From assembly GCF_037076555.1 (NCBI RefSeq), contig NZ_AP029023.1:124001-188000 (forward strand): DNA of 64,000 bases, in the 5' to 3' direction. A program made the position numbers and the translations under genes. The notes beneath the pieces are model-generated. The model saw only the letters and a list, made by a program, of their open reading frames with translations. It did no database searches and was not told the origin of the DNA. Shown one piece after another: positions 8,718 through 19,140 of the stretch (its first letter is position 1; each line of letters starts with the position of its first letter). This stretch comes from Methylophilus sp. DW102. GTDB lineage: Bacteria; Pseudomonadota; Gammaproteobacteria; Burkholderiales; Methylophilaceae.

Positions 8718-9781
8718 GTACCGTCCATTTACACCGCTGGACAGACATTGGCGCCGTCGAGGACTTTAGCGAGGAGGAGCCGGTCGCGGTTGAGGCCGGC
8801 GGCATGCAGCTGGCCATTTTCCGGCTTGAGGATCAGTTATTCGCTTTGCATGATTTGTGTACCCATGGAGTGGCGCGGCTGTCTGAAGGCTATGTGGAAG
8901 ATGGCTGTGTCGAGTGTCCCTTGCATCAGGGCTTGTTTGATATCCGTACCGGGGCCGCCAAATGCGCGCCGGTGACCGAGGCCGTGCGTAGCTTCCCGCT
9001 CAGGATACATGACGGCCGCGTGCAGGTAGCGGTAGACGCGCAGGCTGCACCTGCCACCGCCAAACCTACGGCGGTGGAGGTGGTGTTGACCAGCCTGGAC
9101 AAGGTGGCGCCGGATGTGGCACTGGTGCGCATGCAACTGCCAGCTGCGCACCGTTTTGCTTACCAGCCCGGTCAATATATCGATATCCTGCTCGGCGACC
9201 AGCGCCGCAGTTATTCTTTGGCCCAAGTCACGGCCAATGCGCTGGAGTTGCATATCCGTCATCTGCCTGGTGGCTTGTTTACCGATCAGCTGTTTCATCA
9301 ACTCGCACCGGGCACGCCGCTGTCGATTGATGGTCCGCATGGACAATTCACGCTGCAGGCAACCCAGAAGCCCAAAATCATGGTCGCGACCGGCACCGGC
9401 TTTGCCCCGGTGAAGGCCATGCTGGAGGCGCTGATTGCTGCAGGCAACGAGGTCCCCGTCACCTTGTATTGGGGCGGCCGCACCTTGCCGGACTTGTACC
9501 AGCATAGCCAATGCCTGGATCTGGCCACCCGCTATCCCTGGTTTCAGTACGTGCCGGTATTATCGGCAGCCACAGCGACGTCCTGGCAGGGGCGGCAAGG
9601 CTATGTCACGGATGCGGTATTGCAAGACTGGCCAGACTTACAGCCATTTGAGGTCTATGCCTGCGGCTCGCCAGCCATGGTGGCCACTGCCAACCAGCGC
9701 TTTGTCGCACAAGGCCTGGCGCCCACGGCATTTTTTGCCGATGCTTTCTATTCGCAGGCCGACCGTCGACAGGCCGCATAA
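8714..9781 (+). CDS. Rieske ferredoxin-flavin reductase fusion for the oxygenase
   Basis: A 355-residue electron-transfer protein with an uncommon architecture. Residues 1 to about 108 are a Rieske ferredoxin (C49-x-H51 and C68-x2-H71). Residues about 120-350 are a ferredoxin-NADP reductase module: FAD motif RRSYS (164-168), NAD(P) motif ATGTGFAP (225-232) and the ACGSP loop (316-320). There is no plant-type [2Fe-2S] domain at the end. One polypeptide thus combines what are usually two proteins (ferredoxin and reductase). It would pass electrons from NAD(P)H through FAD and the Rieske centre to the oxygenase. It overlaps the beta-subunit gene by 4 bp. Confidence 0.9.
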   Translation: MSTVHLHRWTDIGAVEDFSEEEPVAVEAGGMQLAIFRLEDQLFALHDLCTHGVARLSEGYVEDGCVECPLHQGLFDIRTGAAKCAPVTEAVRSFPLRIHDGRVQVAVDAQAAPATAKPTAVEVVLTSLDKVAPDVALVRMQLPAAHRFAYQPGQYIDILLGDQRRSYSLAQVTANALELHIRHLPGGLFTDQLFHQLAPGTPLSIDGPHGQFTLQATQKPKIMVATGTGFAPVKAMLEALIAAGNEVPVTLYWGGRTLPDLYQHSQCLDLATRYPWFQYVPVLSAATATSWQGRQGYVTDAVLQDWPDLQPFEVYACGSPAMVATANQRFVAQGLAPTAFFADAFYSQADRRQAA

Positions 9782-9953
9782 CCACGTGTGTCGCGCTGAT
9801 TAACCAGCCATTACGCTGGCAAAAAGCGCGATACGCGGTGCCATCCGCAAGGCTTCAGCACATTGCGCTGTGATGCGCCCATCACCTGACTTAAGCCATC
9901 GTGAGACTTAGCGCTAGCCATGAGGTTTGATGATGGCTACTGCTCACTGAACA

Positions 9954-11030
9954 TCAATGCCCCGGCCCAAACCGGCGGCTGGCAGAAGGCGATTCGCCAA
10001 AGCGTTTTTTATAATCAATCGCAAACCTGCCCATGTGGTTAAAGCCCCATTGCATGGCGATTTCAGTCACTGACAGGTGTGCCGTTTTTTCCGATAACAG
10101 CATCTCGCGCACGCGGTCCAGCCGGACTTGCCGCAGGTAATCCATTGGGCTCAACCCCCGATAACGCTGAAAGCCCGCGAACAAGGTGCGTGCGCTGACC
10201 CCGGCAATCGCCGCCAGGGATTCTATGGTCATGCTGTCAGCAGTATGGGCATGAATATAGTCTTCTACCCGCTTGATGTAGAACGGCGCAATATTGGTAA
10301 TCGGGGCTTTCATACACAGATTGTGGGGTTGGCCATACAGCAGGGCATTAAACAGGGTGGATTCAAACTGCTCAAATACGATGGGTTCATTTAACTGCGG
10401 ATACGGGCTCTGCATGTTGTCGGCCAGCATGCTCACCAGCTTTAAAAAATATTGTCCGGCTGGCGTTTGCAGTTGCAAGTCAGGATGAAACTCCAGCGGT
10501 TTTTCCAGCTGCGGCATACCCAGATGCTGCGCACAGTGCTTGTCCAGGCGGGCGCGTTCAATGCGCAAAATGATGTCTGCACTGCCGGCTTCCCATTCAA
10601 TTTCGAGTGGCAAGGTCGGTGACACCAGCGAGGCATTCTCGGGGGTAGACACAAAGCGGTGATTGCCGCAACGGATGGTGGAACTGCCATTCATCGGGAT
10701 ATGCACCAGAAAAAAATCATTGAGGCGGTCAGGGTCTATCACCACTTCATGCTGGTACTGCAAGCGGTTTAACGACAAGGCGCCCTGACGCACATGATGC
10801 ATGCTGGCAATGCCATGCTCGCGGTGGTCGCGGATTTTCAGTCGATGCGGTTTGAAGACATTGCCTACCGCCTGTTTCACTTCATCCATGTCAGAAGAGC
10901 AAAACAGCTGATTGTCTTCATTAAATAAGCTCTGTTCGAGCTGGGCAATCAGTGACGATACCCTGTGATCAGCCCGGTTGAATTTCTCCAGTCTGGTTTG
11001 CTCCAATATAGTGCTGCCTAACACAGTCAT
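9954..11030 (-). CDS. AraC-family transcriptional regulator
   Basis: A 358-residue regulator. The N-terminal half is the AraC-binding-like domain seen in activators of aromatic catabolism (FLVHIPMNGSSTIRCGNHRF, about residues 106-125). The C-terminal third carries the two helix-turn-helix motifs (IESLAAIAGVSARTLFAGFQRYRG and VTEIAMQWGFNHMGRFAIDYKKRFGESP). It is convergent with the oxygenase operon. A copy of its presumed operator lies 45-72 bp upstream of its own start, and two more lie between the monooxygenase and hydrolase genes. It therefore likely controls the whole locus and itself. The effector is unknown. Confidence 0.9.
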   Translation of the reverse strand: MTVLGSTILEQTRLEKFNRADHRVSSLIAQLEQSLFNEDNQLFCSSDMDEVKQAVGNVFKPHRLKIRDHREHGIASMHHVRQGALSLNRLQYQHEVVIDPDRLNDFFLVHIPMNGSSTIRCGNHRFVSTPENASLVSPTLPLEIEWEAGSADIILRIERARLDKHCAQHLGMPQLEKPLEFHPDLQLQTPAGQYFLKLVSMLADNMQSPYPQLNEPIVFEQFESTLFNALLYGQPHNLCMKAPITNIAPFYIKRVEDYIHAHTADSMTIESLAAIAGVSARTLFAGFQRYRGLSPMDYLRQVRLDRVREMLLSEKTAHLSVTEIAMQWGFNHMGRFAIDYKKRFGESPSASRRFGPGH

Positions 11031-11074
11031 GGTGCGCCTCTCTCTTCCCTCTGGCCTGAGGATCTGCAGTATCC

Positions 11075-11102
11075 GGATAGTGGCTGCACTTTTTGGATAA
11101 CC
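11075..11102 (+). promoter_or_regulatory. AraC-family operator, copy 3 (autoregulatory)
   Basis: Begins GGATAGTGGCTGCAC and ends GGATAACC, half-sites 20 bp apart as in the two copies 7 kb away. It is just upstream of the AraC gene start at 11030. The TATCCGGATA sequence at its left edge is itself a short palindrome. Confidence 0.65.
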
Positions 11103-11194
11103 TCAGCTATCTATCTGGATTAAAAAGAATTTTTTACTGTTATGTGTCTTTAAGATAGCAAGATGCATACCACCCCAACGGCGCAGGCAGACAG

Positions 11195-11226
11195 AAAAAA
11201 GCCAGGCGTGCATTTGCAGGCCTGGC
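11195..11226 (-). terminator. Terminator of uvrA
   Basis: On the minus strand: GCCAGGC, a 12-base loop, GCCTGGC and then six T residues, about 20 bp after the uvrA stop codon. Confidence 0.8.
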
Positions 11227-11247
11227 CAGAGAAGCAGGGGGGGTAAA

Positions 11248-14076
11248 TCAGGGTTTGAGCTGTTTTAACAGCGGAATCAGGTAGCGGCCCGTGTAGCTGG
11301 CGCTGTTTTCTGCCAGCGTTTCCGGCGTACCGACACCGACTACCACGCCTCCGCCATCGCCGCCTTCGGGGCCCATGTCGATCAGCCAGTCGGCGGTTTT
11401 GATCACGTCCAGATTATGTTCGATGATGACCACGGTATTGCCCGCGTCACGCAAACGGTGAATCACGTCCAGCAATAACTGGATATCCGCAAAGTGCAAA
11501 CCGGTGGTGGGTTCATCGAGGATATACAGCGTGCGGCCGGTATCGCGTTTGCTGAGTTCCAGTGCCAGTTTGACCCGTTGTGCTTCACCGCCAGACAGTG
11601 TGGTGGCCGATTGCCCCAGCGTGATATAGCCCAGGCCCACGTCCAGCAAGGTTTTCAGTTTGCGTTCAATCACCGGCTGTGCATTAAAGAACTGGTGCGC
11701 TTGTTCCACCGTCATGGCCAGTACTTCGTGGATGTTTTTGCCCTTGAACTGGATTTCCAGCGTTTCGCGGTTATAGCGCTGGCCTTTGCAGACGTCGCAA
11801 GGGACATACACATCCGGCAAAAAGTGCATTTCCACGCGGATCACGCCATCGCCCTGGCAGGCTTCGCAACGGCCGCCCTTGACGTTAAACGAGTAGCGGC
11901 CAGGCCCATAGCCGCGCGCGCGGCTTTCCGGCACGCTGGCAAACAGGTCGCGAATCGGCGTGAACAAGCCGGTATACGTCGCCGGGTTGGAGCGCGGTGT
12001 GCGGCCAATCGGGCTTTGGTCAACATCGACCACCTTGTCAAAAAACTCCAGGCCTTCAATGCTCTGGTGCGCTGCAGGTTCGGTGCTGCTGCCATACAAG
12101 TGCGCGGCGACCACGCGGTAAAGCGTGTCGTTGATCAGCGTCGATTTGCCGCTGCCGGAAACGCCCGTGACGCAAGTCAGCAGGCCGACCGGAATCTCAA
12201 TACTGACGTCTTTGAGGTTGTTCCCGCTGGCGCCATTGAGTTTGATCATGCGCTTGGGGTCTGGCTGCGTGCGAGGCAGCTTGAAGGTAATCTGTTTTTT
12301 GCCGCTGATGTATTGTCCGGTCAATGAGTTGGGGTCGGCTTCAATCTGGGCCGGGGTGCCAAACGACACAATATTGCCGCCATGCTCGCCCGCGCCGGGG
12401 CCAATGTCGACAATAAAATCTGCCAACTGAATGGCATCCTGGTCATGTTCGACCACAATCACGCTGTTACCAATGTCGCGCAGGCGCTTGAGGGTTTCCA
12501 GCAGGCGGTCATTGTCGCGCTGGTGCAAGCCGATGGAAGGCTCATCCAGCACATACATGACGCCAGTCAGGCCGCTGCCGATTTGCGAGGCCAGGCGGAT
12601 ACGCTGCGCTTCGCCGCCAGACAGGGTTTCTGCCGAGCGCGACAGCGACAAGTAGTCCAGACCGACATTGGTTAAAAACTTGAGGCGGCTTTCGATCTCC
12701 TTGACGATCTTGTCGGCAATCGCCAGCTTTTGCCCGCTCAGTTGCAGTGTTTCAAAGAAATTGAGCGCCTGTTTGAGCGGCACTTCGCAGATCTGGTGAA
12801 TATTTCTGTCGCCAACCTTGACGTGGCGTGCCTCTTTGCGCAAACGCGTGCCGCCACAATCTGGGCAGGCAGTCGCATTGATATATTTTGCCAGCTCATC
12901 GCGCACCGCAGTCGAGTCACTCTCGCGATAACGGCGTTGCAGGTTATTGATAATGCCCTCAAAGGTATGCGACTTGCTAAAGAAGGTGCCTCGCTCATTG
13001 AGGTATTTAAAGGCGATTTGCTCGCGGCCAGAACCATACAGCAGAATTTGCTGGGTTTCTTCAGGCAGCGTCTCAAACGGCGCTTCCAGGTCAAAGTCAT
13101 AATGCTGGCTCAGGCTGGCCAGCATCTGAAAGTAAAACTGGTTGCGCTTGTCCCAGCCTTTAATCGCGCCACTGGCCAGCGATAAATGTGGAAAAGCCAC
13201 CACGCGTTTGGGATCAAAAAACGTGACCTGACCCAGGCCATCGCATTTTGGGCAAGCGCCCATCGGGTTGTTAAAGCTGAATAAACGCGGCTCAAGTTCG
13301 GCCAGTGAGTAGTCACACACCGGGCAAGAGAACTTGGCAGAGAACAGGTGTTCTTTTTCGCTATCCATCTCCAGCGCGACCGCTTTGCCATCTGCCAGCC
13401 GCAATGCGGTTTCAAAGGACTCAGCAATCCGTTGTTTCATGTCTTCGCGCACTTTAAGGCGGTCGACGACTACGTCTACACTATGCTTGGTGGTTTTCGC
13501 CAGTTGCGGCAGGCTATCCATTTCGTAGATCTTGCCATCAATGCGCAAGCGCACAAAACCTTGGGCCTTGAGCGTGTCAAACAGATCCAGCTGCTCGCCT
13601 TTACGGTTAGAGACTACCGGCGCCAAAATCATCAGCTTGGTGTCTTCCGGCAACTTGAGCACACTGTCCACCATCTGGCTCACGGTTTGTGCTTCAAGCT
13701 TGATGCCATGCTCTGGGCACTCCGGGTCTCCGGCACGTGCATACAGCAAACGCAGATAGTCGTGGATTTCAGTGACGGTGCCGACCGTAGAACGCGGGTT
13801 GTGTGAGGTCGATTTTTGTTCGATGGAGATGGCCGGTGACAAGCCTTCAATCAGGTCCACATCCGGTTTGTCCATGCGCGCCAAAAACTGGCGGGCATAC
13901 GCAGATAAACTTTCGACGTAGCGGCGCTGTCCTTCTGCATACAAGGTATCAAAAGCAAGCGAAGACTTTCCTGAGCCTGACAGGCCGGTGACCACAACCA
14001 GTTGGTTGCGCGGAATATCCAGATTGATGTTCTTGAGGTTATGGGTGCGCGCCCCGCGAATTTTGATAAATTCCAT
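11248..14076 (-). CDS. uvrA: UvrABC excinuclease subunit A
   Basis: Damage-recognition ATPase of nucleotide excision repair, 942 residues from the chosen start, the usual size. It has two ABC ATPase units: Walker [11 protein letters not shown] near residue 31 and [10 protein letters not shown] in the second half, with signature motifs LSGGEAQR in both. Both zinc modules are visible (CPVCDY...CPKCDG and CEACQG...CDVCKG). The start at 14076 gives the family's N-terminus ([16 protein letters not shown]) and has GAAAG upstream; the frame extends 14 codons further without homology. It diverges from the MFS gene across 78 bp. No obvious LexA box is seen. Confidence 0.98.
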   Translation of the reverse strand: MEFIKIRGARTHNLKNINLDIPRNQLVVVTGLSGSGKSSLAFDTLYAEGQRRYVESLSAYARQFLARMDKPDVDLIEGLSPAISIEQKSTSHNPRSTVGTVTEIHDYLRLLYARAGDPECPEHGIKLEAQTVSQMVDSVLKLPEDTKLMILAPVVSNRKGEQLDLFDTLKAQGFVRLRIDGKIYEMDSLPQLAKTTKHSVDVVVDRLKVREDMKQRIAESFETALRLADGKAVALEMDSEKEHLFSAKFSCPVCDYSLAELEPRLFSFNNPMGACPKCDGLGQVTFFDPKRVVAFPHLSLASGAIKGWDKRNQFYFQMLASLSQHYDFDLEAPFETLPEETQQILLYGSGREQIAFKYLNERGTFFSKSHTFEGIINNLQRRYRESDSTAVRDELAKYINATACPDCGGTRLRKEARHVKVGDRNIHQICEVPLKQALNFFETLQLSGQKLAIADKIVKEIESRLKFLTNVGLDYLSLSRSAETLSGGEAQRIRLASQIGSGLTGVMYVLDEPSIGLHQRDNDRLLETLKRLRDIGNSVIVVEHDQDAIQLADFIVDIGPGAGEHGGNIVSFGTPAQIEADPNSLTGQYISGKKQITFKLPRTQPDPKRMIKLNGASGNNLKDVSIEIPVGLLTCVTGVSGSGKSTLINDTLYRVVAAHLYGSSTEPAAHQSIEGLEFFDKVVDVDQSPIGRTPRSNPATYTGLFTPIRDLFASVPESRARGYGPGRYSFNVKGGRCEACQGDGVIRVEMHFLPDVYVPCDVCKGQRYNRETLEIQFKGKNIHEVLAMTVEQAHQFFNAQPVIERKLKTLLDVGLGYITLGQSATTLSGGEAQRVKLALELSKRDTGRTLYILDEPTTGLHFADIQLLLDVIHRLRDAGNTVVIIEHNLDVIKTADWLIDMGPEGGDGGGVVVGVGTPETLAENSASYTGRYLIPLLKQLKP

Positions 14077-14154
14077 GATACTTTCACGAACAGACAGCCA
14101 ACCTGATAATATACGCAATTATTTGAAATTAAGCCAAGTTTTCTTAAAGCATTC

Positions 14155-15552
14155 ATGCAGTTCTCCGAAAAAATGACCCAGCTGGAAACCCGTGCCACTG
14201 CGGCATTGGCCTCCATCTACGGGCTACGTATGTTGGGCATGTTTTTAATTCTGCCTATTTTTGCCATTTATGCCGAAACCCTGCGCGGCGGCAATAACCA
14301 TACCCTGATTGGTCTCGCCCTGGGCGCCTATGGCTTCATGCAAGTCATTTTCCAGTTGCCGTTTGGCATGGCGTCTGACCGTTTCGGCCGTAAAAAGCTG
14401 ATTTATCTGGGCTTGATCATGTTTGCGCTGGGCAGTGTCTGCGCCGCAATGGCCCAGGATATTTACATGGTGATTGTCGGGCGGGCGATTCAGGGGGCGG
14501 GTGCCATTTCTGCCGTGGTCACTGCGCTGGTGGCCGATTCCACCCGCGAAGAGCACCGTACCCAAGCCATGGCTATGATAGGCGCAACGATAGGCGTGAC
14601 CTTTGCCGTGTCACTGGTGGCGGGCCCCATCCTTAACCAATGGATAGGCGTGCCAGGCATTTTCTGGCTCACCGCTGTGCTGGCCATTCTCGCCATCGGC
14701 GTGGTCAAGTTTGCCGTGCCAGAGCCCTTGCATGCGCACTTTCACTCCGATGCCCAAGCGGTGCCCGCCAAAATCGGCGAGGTATTACGCGATAGGCAAT
14801 TGCTGCGCTTGAACTTTGGCACGTTTTGCTTACATGGGGCGCAAATGGCCATGTTTATGGTGGTGCCGTTTGCCATCAAGCACAGCACCGGCATGAATGA
14901 AAATTCTCACTGGAAAATTTATTTACCAGTGCTGCTGATTTCATTCATCTTAATGGTGCCCGCCATTATTTATGCCGAGAAAAAAGCCAAGCTTAAACCG
15001 GTATTTATTAGCGCCGTAGGCCTCATGCTGTTCACGCAAATCGCCTTCATGTTCAGCCTCAACAGCCTGTGGGGCATTGTCGCCACCCTGTTCTCCTATT
15101 TTGTAGCGTTTAATATCCTTGAGGCCTCGCTGCCTTCACTCATCTCAAAAATGGCGCCGGTTGCCGCCAAAGGTACCGCCATGGGCGTGCACAACACCGC
15201 GCAGTCCTTTGGCATGTTTTTAGGCGCCGCGCTTGGTGGCTGGCTCTCGCACACCTATGGCAGCAGCACGGTGTTTGTCTTCTGCGCTGTGCTCATGCTG
15301 ATCTGGTTTGGCCTCGCGCTCGGCATGCAGGCACCGCCCAGCGTCAAAACCAAAATGTTCCATTTGCAAGCAGGGTATAATGACGCGCAGGCCGCCAAAC
15401 TGGTGCAAGATATCCGCGCGATGGAAGGCGTCTATGAAGTCGTCGCCATTCCCTCAGAAACCATGCTCATGGTAAAGTTGGAAAATCAGCGCAGCAAAGC
15501 ATTTCAAGCGGCATTGTCGCAAGCAATCATGAATCGAATAGGGGAGTCGTAA
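14155..15552 (+). CDS. Major facilitator superfamily transporter (YajR-like)
   Basis: A 465-residue inner-membrane permease with 12 predicted transmembrane segments. The MFS motif A loop [16 protein letters not shown] is between TM2 and TM3. After TM12 there is an extra soluble tail of about 65 residues ([42 protein letters not shown]) resembling the small ferredoxin-like domain of YajR-type drug/proton antiporters. The start is ambiguous between ATG 14155 and ATG 14173. Substrate unknown. ssb follows within 5 bp. Confidence 0.88.
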   Translation: MQFSEKMTQLETRATAALASIYGLRMLGMFLILPIFAIYAETLRGGNNHTLIGLALGAYGFMQVIFQLPFGMASDRFGRKKLIYLGLIMFALGSVCAAMAQDIYMVIVGRAIQGAGAISAVVTALVADSTREEHRTQAMAMIGATIGVTFAVSLVAGPILNQWIGVPGIFWLTAVLAILAIGVVKFAVPEPLHAHFHSDAQAVPAKIGEVLRDRQLLRLNFGTFCLHGAQMAMFMVVPFAIKHSTGMNENSHWKIYLPVLLISFILMVPAIIYAEKKAKLKPVFISAVGLMLFTQIAFMFSLNSLWGIVATLFSYFVAFNILEASLPSLISKMAPVAAKGTAMGVHNTAQSFGMFLGAALGGWLSHTYGSSTVFVFCAVLMLIWFGLALGMQAPPSVKTKMFHLQAGYNDAQAAKLVQDIRAMEGVYEVVAIPSETMLMVKLENQRSKAFQAALSQAIMNRIGES

Positions 15553-15556
15553 CACC

Positions 15557-16087
15557 ATGGCATCAGTCAACAAAGTGATTTTGATGGGCAATCTCGGGCG
15601 CGATCCTGAAGTGCGCTACATGCCAAACGGTGAGGCAGTGGCTAACTTCAGTATTGCCACCACCGAAAACTGGAAAGACAAATCCGGCGTACGCCAGGAA
15701 AAAACCGAATGGCACAACATCGTCATGTACCGCCGTTTGGCCGAAATCGCCGGCGAATACCTAAAAAAAGGCCGCCCAGTCTACATCGAGGGCCGTCTGC
15801 AAACCCGTAAATGGGAAAAAGATGGCGTCACCCGCTACAGCACCGAAATCGTCGCCGACCAGATGCAAATGCTAGGCACTGGCCGTGAAGGCGGCAGCGC
15901 CTCCTATGACGGCGGTGAGATGGATCAAGGCGGCGGCATGGACGACTACAACCAGGCCCCACCACGCCAGCAGCAACCTGCGATGGGCAGCAGTAACGCC
16001 GCTGGCGGCGCAAACCGCAATGCCTTCCAGCCTGCTAGCAAACCAGCTGGCAATTTTGACGATTTTGATGATGATATTCCGTTCTGA
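15557..16087 (+). CDS. ssb: Single-stranded DNA-binding protein
   Basis: A 176-residue SSB. The N-terminal OB fold ([21 protein letters not shown]...[21 protein letters not shown]) covers about residues 1-112. A Gly/Gln/Asn-rich disordered linker follows, and the protein ends in the acidic tip DFDDDIPF that recruits replication and repair proteins. It sits 5 bp after the MFS gene and is followed by a strong terminator. Confidence 0.98.
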   Translation: MASVNKVILMGNLGRDPEVRYMPNGEAVANFSIATTENWKDKSGVRQEKTEWHNIVMYRRLAEIAGEYLKKGRPVYIEGRLQTRKWEKDGVTRYSTEIVADQMQMLGTGREGGSASYDGGEMDQGGGMDDYNQAPPRQQQPAMGSSNAAGGANRNAFQPASKPAGNFDDFDDDIPF

Positions 16088-16124
16088 TCGACACAATAAT
16101 AAATGTTGTTGATTTAAATTAGAT

Positions 16125-16152
16125 AAGGCCCTGTTTTTACAGGGCCTTTTTC
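16125..16152 (+). terminator. Terminator of ssb
   Basis: AAGGCCCTG, a short T-rich loop, CAGGGCCTT and a T-run, 40 bp after the ssb stop codon. Confidence 0.85.
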
Positions 16153-16453
16153 TATAGCTAAGAATATTCCAGAAGGGCAAAAGAATCTTGAAGAATCATT
16201 GGTGTTGCATGAGCACCGTTGACTCTTTATTCCAGTCTGTAGAATGCCAAACTTAAGCAGTGTTGGAGCCTAATAGGCAATTTACAGCAAAAGGTAAAAT
16301 TGTTTTAGGCAAGAATTTCATAAATTTATACTTGATTCGGGGTTTAAATTAATTCACTCTTGAGTTATTCGTGAATTAATTTATTTCAATGAATAATCGT
16401 ATTTGATAATAAAAATCACAAGTAGTCGTACGTTTTCAAGGAAGGAGCCATAG
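16153..16453. promoter_or_regulatory. Upstream region of the molybdenum hydroxylase operon with a 12-bp inverted repeat
   Basis: AT-rich 300-bp non-coding region. It contains a perfect inverted repeat, AAATTAATTCAC at 16346-16357 and GTGAATTAATTT at 16371-16382, 13 bp apart. The repeat lies 72 bp before the first start codon and could be a regulator binding site. I see no clear -10/-35 pair and no regulator gene next door. Confidence 0.45.
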
Positions 16454-16912
16454 ATGGCAACCCTGAATATTAATGGCACCACCCACCAAGTGGATGCACC
16501 CGCTGATATGCCTCTTCTTTGGGTGATCAGAGACATCATCGGCTTGACCGGAACCAAGTTCGGATGTGGCATCGCGCAGTGCGGCGCGTGTACAGTTCAT
16601 GTGGATGGTCAGGCAACGCGTTCCTGCGTATTGCCCATTTCGGCTGTTGGCGGCAAGAAGATTACGACCATAGAAGCGATTGGGGAAACCTCCGCAGGTC
16701 AGGCTGTGCAAAAGGCCTGGCTAGATCTGGAAGTGATGCAGTGTGGTTATTGCCAGTCGGGCCAGATCATGTCTGCTTGCGCGCTGCTTGACCAGCACCC
16801 TGACCCGAATGACGCGCAAATTGATGCCGCCATGGCCGGCAATATTTGCCGCTGCGGCACTTATCCACGTATACGCGCCGCTATCAAGGTGGCTGCTAAG
16901 GAAGGGGTCTAG
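16454..16912 (+). CDS. (2Fe-2S)-binding small subunit of an aldehyde/isoquinoline-type molybdenum hydroxylase
   Basis: A 152-residue two-cluster iron-sulfur subunit of the xanthine oxidase family. The N-terminal plant-type ferredoxin cluster is held by C38, C43, C46 and C58, and the C-terminal four-helix cluster by C97, C100, C132 and C134. It passes electrons from the molybdenum site of the next gene product toward an acceptor. The ribosome binding site GAAGGAG precedes ATG 16454. It is 2 bp ahead of the large subunit. It resembles IorA of isoquinoline 1-oxidoreductase. Confidence 0.92.
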   Translation: MATLNINGTTHQVDAPADMPLLWVIRDIIGLTGTKFGCGIAQCGACTVHVDGQATRSCVLPISAVGGKKITTIEAIGETSAGQAVQKAWLDLEVMQCGYCQSGQIMSACALLDQHPDPNDAQIDAAMAGNICRCGTYPRIRAAIKVAAKEGV

Positions 16913-16914
16913 TT

Positions 16915-19131
16915 ATGTCACAAGGGCTTATCCAGGGCTTGGCCGACAAATATACGGTTTCCAATCCTCCGCGACGTGATTTTCTTAAAATTGCCGCGAC
17001 GGTAAGTGCGACGACTGCTGGCGGGATGCTGCTGAGTATCAGTTTGCCTGCATTGAGCCAAAGCAAGCAAACCCAACCGTACAGCGAGCTGGAAACCGGT
17101 AAGGATGTGCTCGCCCCGAATGGATTCATCAAAATTGATACCAAGGGTGAGGTCACCATGATCATGCCCAAGGTGGAAATGGGGCAGGGGGTTTATACGT
17201 CTATTCCCATGTTGTTAGCAGAAGAGTTGGAGGTTGACCTCCCCTCTGTGAAACTGGAACATGCCCCCCCGAATGAAAAGCTGTATGCCGATGCGCTGCT
17301 CGGGGCTCAGGTGACGGGCGGTTCAACTTCCATCCGTGCCTTGTGGGAGCCCATGCGCCAGGCTGGTGCAGTGTGTCGATCATTGCTGATTGCTGCGGCT
17401 GCACAGCAATGGAAAGTGGCCGAATCTGCCTGTTATGCAAAATCTGGTGTGGTTTACCACGATGCTTCTGGACGAACACTGCGTTATGGGGAATTAGTCA
17501 AAGTGGCCAGCACCTTGCCTGTACCCAAGCAAGTCGCTCTCAAAGACCCTAAAGACTTTAAACTCATTGGCACTGCTGCCAAGCGATTAGATACGCCTGA
17601 TAAAGTAAATGGCCAGGCGAAGTTTGGTATTGATGCACACCCTGACAATGTGAAGTTTGCAGTGATCGCTACCAGTCCTGTGTTCGGCGGGACGCTGGCC
17701 AGTGTAGATGATAGCCGCGCCTTGAAAATGCCCGGTGTGCTGCAAGTGGTCAAAGTGGATAATGCGGTTGCCGTGATAGCCACGAATACTTGGGCCGCCA
17801 AGCGCGGCTTGGGCGCATTGGATATTCAATGGAATGAAGGGAAAAGCACTGCGGTAAAAACCAGTGATTTGGTGAATGATCTGCGTGAGGCATCCAAGAA
17901 ACCGGGCGCCGTGGCTAAAAAGCAAGGCAATGCCACCAGCGCCTACAAAAAAGCGGATAAAACGCTGACTGTGGAGTATGAGCAACCCTTTTTAGCACAT
18001 GCAACGATGGAGCCCATGAATTGCACTGTGGAGGTAAGCGCTTCTGGCTGCGATCTTTGGGTAGGGACTCAAATTCCGACGTTTGCCCAAGGCATGGCCG
18101 CCAAAACGCTCAACATTCCGGTTGAAAAAGTCAGGTTGCATAATTTCCTCATCGGCGGTGGTTTCGGCAGACGACTAGAGTTTGATGGGGTCGTGCAGGC
18201 GGTCAAAATTGCCAAGCAGGTAAAGGGGCCGGTCAAGGTCATTTGGACGCGGGAAGAGGATATTCAACATGACATGTTCCGCCCCTATTACTTTGATCGT
18301 ATCTCAGCAGGATTGGATGCTAACGGCAAGCCGGTCGCGTGGTCACACCGTATCGTTGGCTCCTCCATCATGGCCCGCTTTGCGCCCCCGTTAGTCAAAA
18401 ACGGGGTAGACCCGGATGCAGTGGAAGTGTCGGCAGAGCCGCCATATGATTTGCCTAATCTGTATGTGGATTACGTCAGGGTAGAGCCGCGGGATGTACC
18501 CACCGCGTTTTGGCGGGGGGTTGGGCCCACACGCGGTACTTTTGTCGTCGAGAGTTTTATCGATGAACTGGCGCATTTGGCGAAAGTGGATCCGGTGAAA
18601 TACCGTTTGGATCTGCTCGGTAAAACGCCTAGATTGAAAAATGCCTTGCAACTCGCGGTGAGCAAGAGTGATTGGGGCAAGCCATTAGCAAAAGGCCAAG
18701 GTCGCGGCGTCTCTGTGATGCATGCTTTTGGCAGTTTCTTGGCCATGGTGGTTGATGTCACCGTGAATGATCAGGGAGAGGTTAAAGTCGACCGCGTCGT
18801 CTCTGCTGTCGATTGTGGCATGACCGTGAATCCAGATACCGTGATTGCGCAAATTCAAGGGGGCGTTATTTTTGGCCTGACGGCTGTGCTATACAACGAA
18901 ATCACCATTGAGCATGGGCGTGTACAGCAAACTAACTTTAATGATTACCGTATGCTGCGTATTAATGAAGCGCCCGCTATTGACGTCCACCTGATTAAAA
19001 GCGCTGAGGCGCCGGGGGGGATTGGTGAGCCTGGTACTGCAGCGATTGGCGCTGCTTTGGCAAATGCCGTGTTCTCAGCGACTGGCAAACGTATTCGCAA
19101 GCTACCTATCGGGCATCAACTAAAAGCATAA
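16915..19131 (+). CDS. Molybdopterin large subunit, Tat-exported, IorB-like
   Basis: Catalytic subunit of 738 residues. A twin-arginine signal is visible (P-R-R-D-F-L-K-I-A, R20/R21, then a hydrophobic stretch), so the enzyme probably works in the periplasm. The molybdopterin domains contain MGQGVYTSIPMLLAEEL, TGGSTSIR, GGGFGRR and the C-terminal GIGEPGTAAIG loop with the catalytic glutamate. The family oxidises aldehydes or N-heterocycles using water as oxygen donor. In a methylotroph an aldehyde substrate is plausible, but the sequence does not settle it. The three-haem cytochrome c downstream is the likely electron acceptor. Confidence 0.9.
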   Translation: MSQGLIQGLADKYTVSNPPRRDFLKIAATVSATTAGGMLLSISLPALSQSKQTQPYSELETGKDVLAPNGFIKIDTKGEVTMIMPKVEMGQGVYTSIPMLLAEELEVDLPSVKLEHAPPNEKLYADALLGAQVTGGSTSIRALWEPMRQAGAVCRSLLIAAAAQQWKVAESACYAKSGVVYHDASGRTLRYGELVKVASTLPVPKQVALKDPKDFKLIGTAAKRLDTPDKVNGQAKFGIDAHPDNVKFAVIATSPVFGGTLASVDDSRALKMPGVLQVVKVDNAVAVIATNTWAAKRGLGALDIQWNEGKSTAVKTSDLVNDLREASKKPGAVAKKQGNATSAYKKADKTLTVEYEQPFLAHATMEPMNCTVEVSASGCDLWVGTQIPTFAQGMAAKTLNIPVEKVRLHNFLIGGGFGRRLEFDGVVQAVKIAKQVKGPVKVIWTREEDIQHDMFRPYYFDRISAGLDANGKPVAWSHRIVGSSIMARFAPPLVKNGVDPDAVEVSAEPPYDLPNLYVDYVRVEPRDVPTAFWRGVGPTRGTFVVESFIDELAHLAKVDPVKYRLDLLGKTPRLKNALQLAVSKSDWGKPLAKGQGRGVSVMHAFGSFLAMVVDVTVNDQGEVKVDRVVSAVDCGMTVNPDTVIAQIQGGVIFGLTAVLYNEITIEHGRVQQTNFNDYRMLRINEAPAIDVHLIKSAEAPGGIGEPGTAAIGAALANAVFSATGKRIRKLPIGHQLKA

Positions 19132-19140
19132 GGAGTCACC

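Noticed and set aside
2101..9781. Reading the locus as an indole-3-acetate (iac) degradation cluster
   Set aside because: It has a Rieske oxygenase, an SDR and a reductase in common, but iacA, iacB and iacH counterparts and the usual regulator type are missing.
12125..13806. Plus-strand frames of up to 277 codons opposite uvrA
   Set aside because: They are antisense shadows of a highly conserved gene with GC-biased codons.
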